Source of the DNA: Nocardioides albertanoniae
GTDB lineage: Bacteria; Actinomycetota; Actinomycetes; Propionibacteriales; Nocardioidaceae
Direction of reading: 5' to 3'
Assembly: GCF_006716315.1 (NCBI RefSeq)
Contig: NZ_VFOV01000001.1
Location: 3,674,501-3,738,500, forward strand
Length of the DNA stretch: 64,000 nucleotides
Under the pieces are notes generated by a model. It had not been told where the DNA came from. It did not search any database and saw only the letters and a program-made list of their open reading frames with translations. The first letter of the stretch is position 1. Each line of letters opens with the position of its first letter. The translations under genes were made by a program, and so were the position numbers. Positions 1-7,781 of the stretch are shown piece after piece.

Positions 1-758
1 CCCGTGGTGAGCGGGGAGACCATCAGCGCCCAGACGTTGACCGCGCCGGCCGACTCCCCCATCACGCTCACATTTCGCGGGTTGCCGCCGAAGGCGGTGG
101 CATTGCGCTGCACGAAGCGCAGCGACTCGATCTGGTCGAGCAGCGCGAAGTCGCCCGAGTCGGTGAGCGGGTCACCGGTCTTGAGCCCAGGGTGGTCGAA
201 CCAGCCGAACACACCGAGCCGGTAGTTCACGGTCACCACCACGGCGTTCGCCCGACGAGCGAGCGTACGGCCGTCGTACATCGGGTCGGCGCTGTAGCCC
301 ACCACGTTGCTGCCGCCGTGGACGAAGACGATGACCGGAAGGTCTTTCTGCTTCGTCGCCGGCCGGAAGACGTTCAACGTCAGGCAGTCCTCCTCGCCGA
401 CGGCCTGACCGAGCCCGTCACGTACGTCGAGGTCGTAGTGCGGACCGTCCGGTGACGGGCTGAACATCCGGCCCGGTTGAGCACAACCCGGGCCGTACTC
501 CTGGGTCCGCCTGACCTCCCTCCACGGGCGGTGCGTCCGCGTGGCCTGCCAGCGAAGATCGTCCACCGGCGGGGCGGCGTAGGGGATCCCGAGCCAGGAG
601 TACGTGCCCGAGCCGCGCCGCTCGTCGAGGCCCTGGACCGGGCCGAGGCTCGTGTGCCGCAGCACCGGCGAACCATGCCTGGGCGAGGGGTCGGCCGCGG
701 CCGGGCCGCTGACGAGAAGGCCGAGCAGGAGGACGAGGCCGGCAGCGACGCGTGTCAT
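1..758 (-). CDS. Secreted type B carboxylesterase (3' end outside window)
   Basis: Roughly 252 residues are visible; the C-terminal half lies beyond the left edge. An alpha/beta hydrolase of the carboxylesterase type B family, expected to hydrolyse ester substrates outside the cell. The N-terminus has a charged start, a leucine-rich core and an Ala-rich cleavage region (about residues 1-22), which reads as a signal peptide. Family landmarks are the EDCLTLNV block near residue 123, the oxyanion-hole HGG near 147 and the nucleophile elbow GESAGA with Ser near 235. The acid and His of the triad are not in the window. The ATG lies one base after the stop of the upstream transporter gene, so the two are probably co-transcribed and translationally coupled. 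Family call is secure; substrate unknown. Confidence 0.9.
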   Translation of the reverse strand, partial: MTRVAAGLVLLLGLLVSGPAAADPSPRHGSPVLRHTSLGPVQGLDERRGSGTYSWLGIPYAAPPVDDLRWQATRTHRPWREVRRTQEYGPGCAQPGRMFSPSPDGPHYDLDVRDGLGQAVGEEDCLTLNVFRPATKQKDLPVIVFVHGGSNVVGYSADPMYDGRTLARRANAVVVTVNYRLGVFGWFDHPGLKTGDPLTDSGDFALLDQIESLRFVQRNATAFGGNPRNVSVMGESAGAVNVWALMVSPLTT

Positions 759-759
759 G

Positions 760-2112
760 TCAGCGACCTCGGCCAGAGGGCGTCATGGACTGGTCACCGG
801 CCGAGCTGTGGCTCTCTCGGCGCACGGTGTGAGCCAGCCATGGGATGAGCAGGACACCGAGCACGGAGAATCCCACCAGCAGCACGAAGACCGCGGCGTC
901 ACCACCCGCACCGGCCTCGACGGCGCCGTAGAGGTAGGGCCCGGCGAAACCGCCGAGCAGCCCGATGGTGTTGATGAAGGCGAGCCCTGCCGCGGCCATC
1001 AGCCCCGACATGTGGGCCATCGCCAGAGACCAGTAGATGGGCAGGATGCCGATCAGGAAGAACATCGCCACCACGATGAGCCCGAGACGCACCGCCTCGT
1101 TCGAGGACAGGGCATACATCACCGCGGTGAGCGCTGTGGCCGCTGAGCAGATGGTGATCACCAGGACCTCGTTGCGCAGCTGGCGCTGGAGCCACGGTAT
1201 GAACAGGACGCCGCCCAGTGCGCCGATCCCGACGCTCCCGCTGATCAGGCCGATCATGAACGAGCCCTCGACGTCGATGCTCTCCACGATGGAGGGGAAG
1301 TTGTACTGGATCGCCACGCTCGAGAACTGGTTGACGAGATAGACGATCGCCAGGGCGATGATGAACGGGCGCGCGAACGCGACCCGGATGTTGCCGCGCA
1401 GAGTGGTGTGCCCAGCCGTGCTGTGCACCGCCGCGCGCTCACTCAGGAGGCGGGCCTCGTCGCTGTCGAGCCAACGGGCGTCGGTCGGCCGGTTCGGCAG
1501 CCCGAACCAGACCACGAACGCGACCACGATCGTCAACAGGCCCTCGACCAGGAACATCCACTGCCAGCCGAAAAGACCCCTGGAGCCGCCGAGCTCCATC
1601 AGCGCGCCGCCGAACGGGTTGCCGAGGATCATCGCGGCGCAGGGCGCCAGGTAGATGACACCGACGACCGAGGCGCGCTGCGACTGGGCGAACCAGAGGG
1701 TCACGACATACATCAGCGCCGGGAACAGGCCGGCCTCGGCCGCTCCCAGGAGGAATCGGACCACGTAGAACGACGTCGGACCCTGCACGAACATCATGCA
1801 GGCACACAGCGCACCCCAGGTGAGCGCGATCCGGGTGATCCACGCGCGTGGGCCCACCCGGTGCATCACCAGGTTGCTGGGCACCTCGAGCAGCGCGTAG
1901 CTGATGAAGAAGATGCCCGCGCCGAGACCGTACGCGGCGGCGCCGATGCCGACATCGGCCTCGAGCGACGTCTTGGCGAGACCGACGTTGGTGCGGTCGA
2001 TGAATGCCATGAAGTAGATCAGGCACAGGATCGGGAGCAGCCGGACAGCTGCCTTGTGGGACGCCGCTGCGTGGCGGACGTCGGCGGGCGTAGAGGACGG
2101 GGTCAAGCTCAC
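760..2112 (-). CDS. MFS transporter, anion:cation symporter (ACS) family
   Basis: A 450-residue major facilitator protein with about 12 hydrophobic segments. The start region (cytoplasmic tail of about 25 residues, then a first helix ending in FIDRTNVGLAK) and the following YGLGAGIFFISYALLEVPSN stretch are typical of the ACS/phthalate-tartrate permease group, which imports organic acid anions with a cation. The GTG start at 2112 is preceded by GGAGGT at a seven-base distance. The esterase gene follows directly, suggesting uptake of an acid released by ester hydrolysis, an inference from neighbourhood only. A palindrome upstream (2157-2181) is likely the regulator site. Transporter family well supported; substrate not determinable. 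Confidence 0.9.
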   Translation of the reverse strand: MSLTPSSTPADVRHAAASHKAAVRLLPILCLIYFMAFIDRTNVGLAKTSLEADVGIGAAAYGLGAGIFFISYALLEVPSNLVMHRVGPRAWITRIALTWGALCACMMFVQGPTSFYVVRFLLGAAEAGLFPALMYVVTLWFAQSQRASVVGVIYLAPCAAMILGNPFGGALMELGGSRGLFGWQWMFLVEGLLTIVVAFVVWFGLPNRPTDARWLDSDEARLLSERAAVHSTAGHTTLRGNIRVAFARPFIIALAIVYLVNQFSSVAIQYNFPSIVESIDVEGSFMIGLISGSVGIGALGGVLFIPWLQRQLRNEVLVITICSAATALTAVMYALSSNEAVRLGLIVVAMFFLIGILPIYWSLAMAHMSGLMAAAGLAFINTIGLLGGFAGPYLYGAVEAGAGGDAAVFVLLVGFSVLGVLLIPWLAHTVRRESHSSAGDQSMTPSGRGR

Positions 2113-2156
2113 TGCAACCTCCGGGGGCGGTTGGCACTGAGTGCCGAACTAGAAAG

Positions 2157-2181
2157 ATTATGTGACACTCCGTGACATAAT
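2157..2181. promoter_or_regulatory. Palindromic operator upstream of ACS transporter
   Basis: Arms ATTATGTGAC and GTGACATAAT surround ACTCC and pair at 9 of 10 positions. The right arm read on the minus strand, and the CATAAT of the left arm, resemble a -10 box for the transporter, so a bound repressor would block it. A third related half-site, TGTGGCAC, follows at 2181-2188. The spacing resembles GntR-type sites, but no GntR gene is in view, so the regulator is unknown. Confidence 0.55.
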
Positions 2182-2311
2182 GTGGCACACATCACAGAGC
2201 CCCGCAACCCGTCGAGCACCCGGCTCCCCCGCTCGCATCAACCGATCGGCTGATCCCGTCACGACCCGATCGCCCGATCCGCATATCCCGTGATCCAGGC
2301 AGGGTGAGCGT

Positions 2312-3253
2312 ATGCATCAGGAGCGAGAACCAGCCGTCGTCGTGGACGGCCTGCGCAAGACGTATGGCACGAAAGTGGCGGTCGAGGAGATCAGCCTGAG
2401 CGTCGCGGAGGGTGAGATCTTCGGCATCCTCGGGCCCAACGGTGCCGGCAAGACCACGACGGTCGAGTCGATCGCCGGCCTACGGGTCGGCGACAAGGGC
2501 CGGATCCGGGTCCACGGCATCGACCCGTGGAGCGACCGCGAGGCGCTGACCAAGGTGCTCGGCGTGCAGCTCCAGGAGTCGAAGCTGCAGCCGAAGATCA
2601 CCGTCCGCGAGGCGCTCGAGCTGTGGAGCGCCTTCTACCCCGACCCGGAGCCGTGGCCGGCGCTGGCCGAGCGGCTGGGTCTCGGCGACCACCTCGACCA
2701 GCGGTTCGAGAAGCTCTCCGGCGGTCAGCAGCAGCGGCTCTCGATCGCGCTGGCTCTGGTCGGGAAGCCGCGCATCGTGATCCTGGACGAGCTGACCACC
2801 GGGCTGGACCCGCGAGCGCGGCGGGAGGTGTGGAAGATGGTCGAGAACATCCGGGACCGCGGCGTCACGGTCCTGCTGGTGACCCACTTCATGGAGGAGG
2901 CGCAGAGCCTCTGCGACCGGGTCGCCATCGTGGACCGCGGCCGGGTCCGGGCGCTCGACACCCCGGCAGCGCTGATCGATCGGGCCTCGGCGGCGACCAT
3001 CACCACCTTCGTGCCGTCTGCTCCGGTGGACCTCGAAGCGCTGCGTACGTTGCCCGGGGTCGCCTCCGCGCACAGCGAGAACGGCACCGTGGCGATCGAG
3101 GGCGCCGAGGGCACGGCCCTGGCGCTGATGCGAGCCCTGGCCGACCAGGACGTCGTGCCCGGTCGGCTACGCGTCGAGGCAGGCACCCTCGACTCCGCCT
3201 ATCTGGACCTGACCGAGGACACGACCGACGACACGATGGAGAAGACCCGATGA
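2312..3253 (+). CDS. ABC exporter ATP-binding protein (DrrA-like)
   Basis: A 313-residue nucleotide-binding subunit of an ABC-2 type exporter. Walker A GPNGAGKTT is at about residues 41-49, the signature LSGGQ at 135-139, Walker B ending ILDE at 157-160 followed by TTGLDP, and an H-loop in LLVTHFMEEA. The last roughly 80 residues form the accessory C-terminal region common in DrrA/CcmA-like proteins. It would energise the permease encoded next, whose ATG overlaps this stop by four bases. A two-component system follows in the same direction, an arrangement typical of exporters controlled by cell-envelope or antibiotic stress. Substrate unknown. Confidence 0.92.
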   Translation: MHQEREPAVVVDGLRKTYGTKVAVEEISLSVAEGEIFGILGPNGAGKTTTVESIAGLRVGDKGRIRVHGIDPWSDREALTKVLGVQLQESKLQPKITVREALELWSAFYPDPEPWPALAERLGLGDHLDQRFEKLSGGQQQRLSIALALVGKPRIVILDELTTGLDPRARREVWKMVENIRDRGVTVLLVTHFMEEAQSLCDRVAIVDRGRVRALDTPAALIDRASAATITTFVPSAPVDLEALRTLPGVASAHSENGTVAIEGAEGTALALMRALADQDVVPGRLRVEAGTLDSAYLDLTEDTTDDTMEKTR

Positions 3254-3990
3254 GCGCCACGACCGCCGTCCTGCGCAGCGAAGGGCGGCTCTTCGTCCGC
3301 GACCGCGCGTCCCTGTTCTGGATCCTCGCCTTCCCCACCCTCCTGCTGGTGATCTTCGGACTGATTCCGAGCTTCAGGGAGGCCAAACCAGACCTCGGCG
3401 GTCGTTCGGTCTTCGACCTCTACGTGCCGATCTGCGTGATGCTGGCGATGATCGCGGCCGGCCTGCTGACCTTCCCCATATCGCTGATGACCTACCGCGA
3501 GTCGGGCGTGCTGCGGCGGCTGCGGACGACACCGGTCGGCCCGGCGTCGATCGTGTTTGCCCAGCTGGTCCTCTACGCCGCGGCGATCGTCATCTCGACC
3601 GTGATCGTGTTCGTGGTGGCGACCCTGGGGTTCGGCTCACCGATGCCTGCGTCCATGTCCGGCTATCTGGTGGCGTACGCCCTGTGCCTGGTCACGTCCC
3701 TCGGCTTCGGTGCCCTTGTCGCGGCCGTCACGCCGAACACGAAGATCGGTCAGGTGATCGGCATGTGCATCTTCTTCCCGGCGTTGTTCACCGCAGGGGT
3801 CTACGTGCCGGTGGAGACGTTCTCCGGCTGGCTGCGTACGGTCGTGACCTTCAGCCCGTACGGCGCGGGGTCGAACGCGTTCAACGACGCCGTCGTCGGC
3901 AGCTTCCCGGAGTGGAGCGACCTGGCGATCATGGGTGGCTGGGCGGTGCTGCTGCTGGTGAATGCGGTGCGGTTCTTCCGCTGGGAGTGA
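3250..3990 (+). CDS. ABC-2 type exporter permease
   Basis: A 246-residue integral membrane subunit with about six hydrophobic segments, beginning with a short cytoplasmic stretch (LRSEGRLFVRDRASLFW) before the first helix, as in DrrB-like permeases. The central YRESGVLRRLRTTPV block is the conserved cytoplasmic loop of ABC-2 permeases. It pairs with the ATPase just upstream through an ATGA start/stop overlap. Fourteen bases separate it from the sensor kinase. Probably a half-transporter working as a dimer; substrate unknown. Confidence 0.9.
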   Translation: MSATTAVLRSEGRLFVRDRASLFWILAFPTLLLVIFGLIPSFREAKPDLGGRSVFDLYVPICVMLAMIAAGLLTFPISLMTYRESGVLRRLRTTPVGPASIVFAQLVLYAAAIVISTVIVFVVATLGFGSPMPASMSGYLVAYALCLVTSLGFGALVAAVTPNTKIGQVIGMCIFFPALFTAGVYVPVETFSGWLRTVVTFSPYGAGSNAFNDAVVGSFPEWSDLAIMGGWAVLLLVNAVRFFRWE

Positions 3991-4003
3991 GAGGGTCGTG
4001 TCC

Positions 4004-5218
4004 ATGACGACGGCACCCGAGCTCGAGCAGCAGTGGGACCGCAACCTCAAGGTGCTTCCGTTCGTGCTGCTCGCGCTCACCACGGTCGTCTGTTTCGCGA
4101 CCTTCCCCGCGATGGGCCCGGTCGGCCCGACGACGCGGATCGTCTTCGGTGTGCTCGTGGTCGCGACCGCGGTGTGGGTCTGGCGCTGGACCTATGTCTA
4201 CGCCCGACCGCATCCGGTCGGCTACACCGGACGTACGCTCCTGGTCGCCGCCCTCACCGCGCTGCACCCGCTGTTCTGCATCTTCGCCTGGATCGGTTTC
4301 CTGGACGCCTTCGACTCCTTCCGGGGCCGGTGGCGGTGGGTGGCGATGGCGGCCACCGCGCTGATCATGGCCACCGGGCAGGTCGGCGGGCCGCCGCCCT
4401 TCGACGACTGGTGGCAGATCGCGCTGTGGCCCGTGCTGTTCGTCGTGAACTTCGGGCTGGCGACGCTGATGGGGCGCTACAGCGTCCACCTCGACACCAT
4501 CAGCAAGGAGCGGGCCGAGACGATCACCCGCCTGGAGAGCGCGCTCGCCGACAACGCCGAGCTGCAGGACCAGCTGCTCGCCCGGTCGAGGGAGAGCGGT
4601 GTGCGTGACGAGCGCGAGCGTCTGGCCCGCGAGATCCACGACACCATCGCGCAGTCGCTGGCCGGTGTCGTCGCCCAGCTCCAGGCCGCCGAGGGTTCCG
4701 CCGACACCGACGACGTACGCCGCCGGGTGGGTCGCGCCACCGACCTTGCCCGCACTGCGCTCGTCGAGGCACGCCGCTCGCTGCAGGACCTCTCCCCCAC
4801 CGACCTGGCGACCGCGGGCATCACCGACGCGCTCTCGGCGTTGGTCACCACCTGGCGCTCCGACCACGGCGTGGACGCATCCTTCATGGTCGTCGGCGAG
4901 GCGCGAGCGCTGCACCCCGAGGTGGAGGCGACGCTGCTGCGGATCGCCCAGGAGGCCCTCGCCAACGTCGCCAAGCATGCCGACGCGCAGCGGGCCGGGG
5001 TCACGCTCACCTTCGACGAGTCCGAGGTGATCCTCGACGTACGCGACGACGGCACCGGCTTCGACCCCGGCTCGCCGCGCCGCTCGTCCGCTTTCGGCCT
5101 GGGGGTGATGCGCGACCGCGCCCAGCGCCTGACCGGCACCTTGACGTTGGAGTCCGCGCCCGGCTCCGGCACCGCCGTCTCCGCCAGCATCCCCGCACTC
5201 CCCCGAGGACCCGCATGA
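4004..5218 (+). CDS. Sensor histidine kinase, NarL/DesK type
   Basis: A 404-residue membrane kinase. The first 160 residues carry about five hydrophobic segments with little extracytoplasmic loop, as in DesK-like intramembrane sensors. A short coiled coil follows, then the HisKA_3 phosphoacceptor block with RLAREIHDTIAQ (His near 212), then an HATPase_c domain with ALANVAKHA and DDGTGFDP. The ATG at 4004 is chosen because GAGGG at 3991-3995 is correctly spaced; the in-frame GTG at 3998 is too close. The regulator gene overlaps its stop by four bases. It likely senses the membrane condition relieved by the upstream ABC exporter. Confidence 0.92.
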   Translation: MTTAPELEQQWDRNLKVLPFVLLALTTVVCFATFPAMGPVGPTTRIVFGVLVVATAVWVWRWTYVYARPHPVGYTGRTLLVAALTALHPLFCIFAWIGFLDAFDSFRGRWRWVAMAATALIMATGQVGGPPPFDDWWQIALWPVLFVVNFGLATLMGRYSVHLDTISKERAETITRLESALADNAELQDQLLARSRESGVRDERERLAREIHDTIAQSLAGVVAQLQAAEGSADTDDVRRRVGRATDLARTALVEARRSLQDLSPTDLATAGITDALSALVTTWRSDHGVDASFMVVGEARALHPEVEATLLRIAQEALANVAKHADAQRAGVTLTFDESEVILDVRDDGTGFDPGSPRRSSAFGLGVMRDRAQRLTGTLTLESAPGSGTAVSASIPALPRGPA

Positions 5219-5847
5219 GCGCACCACCGATCAGGATCGTCGTCGCCGACGACCACCCCGTCGTACGCGACGGGGTGGTCGGGGTTCTCCGCGCGCAGGG
5301 TTTCGAGGTCGTCGGCCAGGCCGGCGACGGGACCGAGGCCATCGCGCTCGTCGAGGAGCTCGACCCCGACGTCCTCGTCCTCGATCTCCGGATGCCCGGC
5401 ACCAGCGGGGTCGAGGTGATCGAGCGGCTCCGGGCGCGGGAGTCGCGGGCCGGCGTGCTGGTCCTGACGACCTTCGACACCGACTCCGACGTGGTCGCCG
5501 CGATCGAGGCGGGAGCGACCGGCTACCTGCTCAAGGACGCCCCGACAACAGACCTGGTCGATGCCGTGCGCGCGACCGCTGCCGGAGAGACCGTGCTCTC
5601 CCCCGCCGTCGCGACCCGGCTGGCCTCGAGGCTGCGCTCACCCGGCCCCGCGACCCAGCTGAGCCCGCGCGAGCGCGAGGTGCTCACCCTGGTCGCGCGT
5701 GGGACCACCAACCGCACCATCGCCGCAAAGCTCTTCGTCAGCGAGGCGACGGTCAAGACCCACCTGGGCCATGTCTTCGAGAAGCTCGGCGTCACAGACA
5801 GAGCTGCCGCGGTCGCACGAGCGTACGACCGCGGCATCCTGGGCTGA
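5215..5847 (+). CDS. Response regulator, NarL/LuxR family
   Basis: A 210-residue regulator: receiver domain (phosphoacceptor Asp near residue 57 in VLVLDLRMPG, conserved Lys in GYLLKDAP) followed by a LuxR-type helix-turn-helix beginning at LSPREREVLTLVARG. It overlaps the kinase gene and would act on the exporter promoter or its own operon. The gene ends in front of a series of hairpins and faces cysO tail to tail. Pairing with the adjacent kinase is strongly implied by overlap; targets are not visible. Confidence 0.93.
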   Translation: MSAPPIRIVVADDHPVVRDGVVGVLRAQGFEVVGQAGDGTEAIALVEELDPDVLVLDLRMPGTSGVEVIERLRARESRAGVLVLTTFDTDSDVVAAIEAGATGYLLKDAPTTDLVDAVRATAAGETVLSPAVATRLASRLRSPGPATQLSPREREVLTLVARGTTNRTIAAKLFVSEATVKTHLGHVFEKLGVTDRAAAVARAYDRGILG

Positions 5848-5859
5848 GAAACCGGCGAC

Positions 5860-5945
5860 GCAGACCGTGGTACCTCGGTCTGCAGTCACTGCCTTCGCGG
5901 AGCTCCGCGAGGTCAGTGCGCGCTCACCGAGTTACCTCGGTGAGC
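5860..5945. terminator. Three consecutive hairpins in convergent gap
   Basis: Three inverted repeats sit between the regulator and cysO. 5860-5883 has GCAGACCG and CGGTCTGC around eight bases. 5887-5918 has CACTG...CAGTG enclosing CGCGGAG/CTCCGCG. 5922-5945 has GCTCACCGAG and CTCGGTGAGC around TTAC, a perfect 10-bp stem. None has a T-run. Their symmetry and position suggest a bidirectional terminator. Confidence 0.65.
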
Positions 5946-5956
5946 ATTCACAGCGC

Positions 5957-6232
5957 TCAGCATCCACCCGCTACTGCTGGGAGGACGACCACCTGGTCGC
6001 CGTCCTTCAGCTCGGCCTCGAGGCCGCCGATGAAACGTACGTCCTCGTCGTTGATGTAGACGTTGACGAAGCGGCGCAGGTCGCCGTTGTCGATGAGGCG
6101 CTCCTTGATGCCGGAGTGGTTCGCCTCGAGGTCGTCGATGAGCGCGCTCAGGGTCTTGCCCTCGGCGGTGACAGCCTTCTCACCGTCGGTGTAGGTGCGG
6201 AGGATGGTCGGGATCTTGACCTCGATGGCCAT
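5957..6232 (-). CDS. cysO: CysO-type sulfur carrier protein
   Basis: A 91-residue beta-grasp protein of the MoaD/ThiS family matching the actinobacterial CysO pattern (VKIPTILRTYT near the start, DLEANHSGIKERL, RRFVNVYINDEDVRF, VVVLPAVAGG near the end). In the known pathway the C-terminal Gly-Gly is made a thiocarboxylate, CysM couples it to O-phosphoserine, and Mec releases cysteine. Here the gene encodes one more residue, Cys, after Gly-Gly. This tail must be trimmed before activation and chemically equals the CysO-cysteine adduct. AGGAGA precedes the ATG. The adjacent mec gene supports the call; a cysM gene is not found beside it. Confidence 0.9.
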   Translation of the reverse strand: MAIEVKIPTILRTYTDGEKAVTAEGKTLSALIDDLEANHSGIKERLIDNGDLRRFVNVYINDEDVRFIGGLEAELKDGDQVVVLPAVAGGC

Positions 6233-6260
6233 GGGTTCTCCTAGATGTCGGTGTTACGCG

Positions 6261-6689
6261 TCACGACAACGTCGCGACGATGCTGATTTCTTCCTCGGTG
6301 ACGTTGCCGTCGACGATGCGGTAGGACCGGAACTCGACCGGGCCCTCATCGTTCGAGTGCTCGCGGGTGCTGACCAGCACGTAGTGGGCGTTGGGCTCCA
6401 TCGCCAGCCCGATGTCGGTGCGGGAGGGATAGGCCTCGGTCGCGGTGTGGGAGTGGTAGACGATCACCGGCTCCTCGTCGTTCGCGTCCATCTCCTTGTA
6501 GAGCTGGAGCAGATCGGTCGAGTCGAACTCGTAGAACGTCGGGCTCCCGGCAGCGTTGACCATCTCGATGAACCGCTCCGGACGGTCCGAGCCCTCGGGC
6601 CCTGCGACGATCCCGCAGGCCTCGTCGGGGTGGTCGCGCTTGGCGTGGGCGATGATCGCGTCGTACGTCGCCTGGTCGATGGTCAGCAC
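6261..6689 (-). CDS. mec: CysO-cysteine peptidase Mec (JAMM/MPN+)
   Basis: A 142-residue JAB1/MPN/Mov34 metalloprotease. The zinc motif is visible as Glu near residue 23 (DEACG), His79 and His81 in YHSHTATEAYPSRTD, with Ser89 and Asp92. The known role of Mec is to cleave cysteine from the CysO C-terminus; trimming of encoded tails by JAMM proteases is known for related sulfur carriers (QbsD on QbsE). GTG at 6689 is used; the ribosome site is weak. A TACACT box at 6768-6773 on this strand is a candidate -10, so mec-cysO may be transcribed separately from DUF2017-clpS. Confidence 0.92.
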   Translation of the reverse strand: MLTIDQATYDAIIAHAKRDHPDEACGIVAGPEGSDRPERFIEMVNAAGSPTFYEFDSTDLLQLYKEMDANDEEPVIVYHSHTATEAYPSRTDIGLAMEPNAHYVLVSTREHSNDEGPVEFRSYRIVDGNVTEEEISIVATLS

Positions 6690-6790
6690 GGGATCAGCCT
6701 AGGCGGCACGAGCACCGCAGACCCACATGCCCGCGTGCCGGACATCGTCACGACCGTCCACGTCGATAGTGTAGCGCTCGGGGTCTTCGG

Positions 6791-7381
6791 CTAGGACGCA
6801 GCCCACAGAGCCTCGACGATCGTCTCCTGGAGGATCCCGACCCACTGGTAGATCCCGTAGACCTGGCCGGCCGGGTCGTCGTCGGGCAGGGAGTCCCAGA
6901 AGTCCTCGTCGTCGTCCTCGACACCGAGGCGGGTCGCCAGCGCCAGCCTGATGTCGGTGAAGGAGCGCATCCAGGCCTCGGCGTCACCGATCGAGAGCTC
7001 GACGTCGATGACCAGCCCTTCCTCGTCGAGCTCGGGCGGGAGCCCGGCCTCCTCCAGCGAGTCGATGATCGTGGAGGCGGCGCGCGCCTTGCCGTCGCGC
7101 AGCCCGCCCTCGGTGAACCGGCGGAACTCCCCGGCGGCCTCCTCGTCCTCGCCGTAGGCCGAGGGGAAGAGACGCTTGAGCACCGGGTCTTCGGGCTCGG
7201 TCGTCGGCCCGGAGAAGTCGAGCATGGCCTCGAGCGGGTCGGCACTCTCGACCGGCGCGGCGACCTCGTTGCGCAGCAGCTCGACGAGCTGGGAGGCCAG
7301 CGAGCGCAGCAGATCGGCCTCGAACCCGGAGAAGGTCGCGATGACCTGCTTGCTGCGGCGGTGGTAGCTGAAACCGCCCAT
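6791..7381 (-). CDS. DUF2017 family protein
   Basis: A 196-residue acidic cytoplasmic protein of the actinobacterial DUF2017 family, habitually encoded directly downstream of clpS. The start is the ATG at 7381 ([11 protein letters not shown]), which shares its A with the clpS stop, so translation is coupled. The protein has an N-terminal block ATFSGFEADLLRSLASQL, a strongly acidic middle, and a C-terminal helical part ending in WVGILQETIVEALWAA. No catalytic motif is apparent. Function unknown; the fixed link to ClpS suggests a role near ClpAP/ClpCP proteolysis (inference). Confidence 0.88.
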   Translation of the reverse strand: MGGFSYHRRSKQVIATFSGFEADLLRSLASQLVELLRNEVAAPVESADPLEAMLDFSGPTTEPEDPVLKRLFPSAYGEDEEAAGEFRRFTEGGLRDGKARAASTIIDSLEEAGLPPELDEEGLVIDVELSIGDAEAWMRSFTDIRLALATRLGVEDDDEDFWDSLPDDDPAGQVYGIYQWVGILQETIVEALWAAS

Positions 7382-7674
7382 CAGTCCTGCTTCTCCAGGG
7401 TCGCCCAGAGACCGTATTCGTGCATCGCCTGCACGTCGCGCTCCATCTCCTCGCGCGATCCGGAGGAGACCGCCGACTTGCCGTCCTCGTGCACCTCCAT
7501 CATCAGCTTCTCCGACTTCTTCTTCGAGTAACCGAAGTACTTCTGGAAGACGAAGGTGACGTACGACATCAGATTGACCGGGTCGTTCCAGACGATGGTC
7601 ACCCATGGAGTCGAGGGGGCGACGACGTCATCGACCTCCGGCTCGTCGAGCTCCACAGGACTTGGCGCGCTCAT
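7381..7674 (-). CDS. clpS: ATP-dependent Clp protease adaptor ClpS
   Basis: About 97 residues from the ATG at 7674; an upstream in-frame ATG at 7683 would add three residues. The ClpS core is clear: [26 protein letters not shown], then the helix with [10 protein letters not shown] and the [19 protein letters not shown] end. ClpS delivers N-degron substrates to ClpA/ClpC. The N-terminal acidic extension is the normal flexible tail. It is the first gene of a coupled pair with DUF2017, and lies head to head with pncB across about 107 bases, the arrangement also known near mycobacterial pncB1. Confidence 0.93.
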   Translation of the reverse strand: MSAPSPVELDEPEVDDVVAPSTPWVTIVWNDPVNLMSYVTFVFQKYFGYSKKKSEKLMMEVHEDGKSAVSSGSREEMERDVQAMHEYGLWATLEKQD

Positions 7675-7781
7675 GCGTCCCATCGTGCCACGTACGTCGC
7701 GGCGGGCTCGACAGCGCACTCCATAGTCGGCACGGGCTGCGCGCGGGCGCGCGACTGCACCACCCGTGCCACGATGAACCC

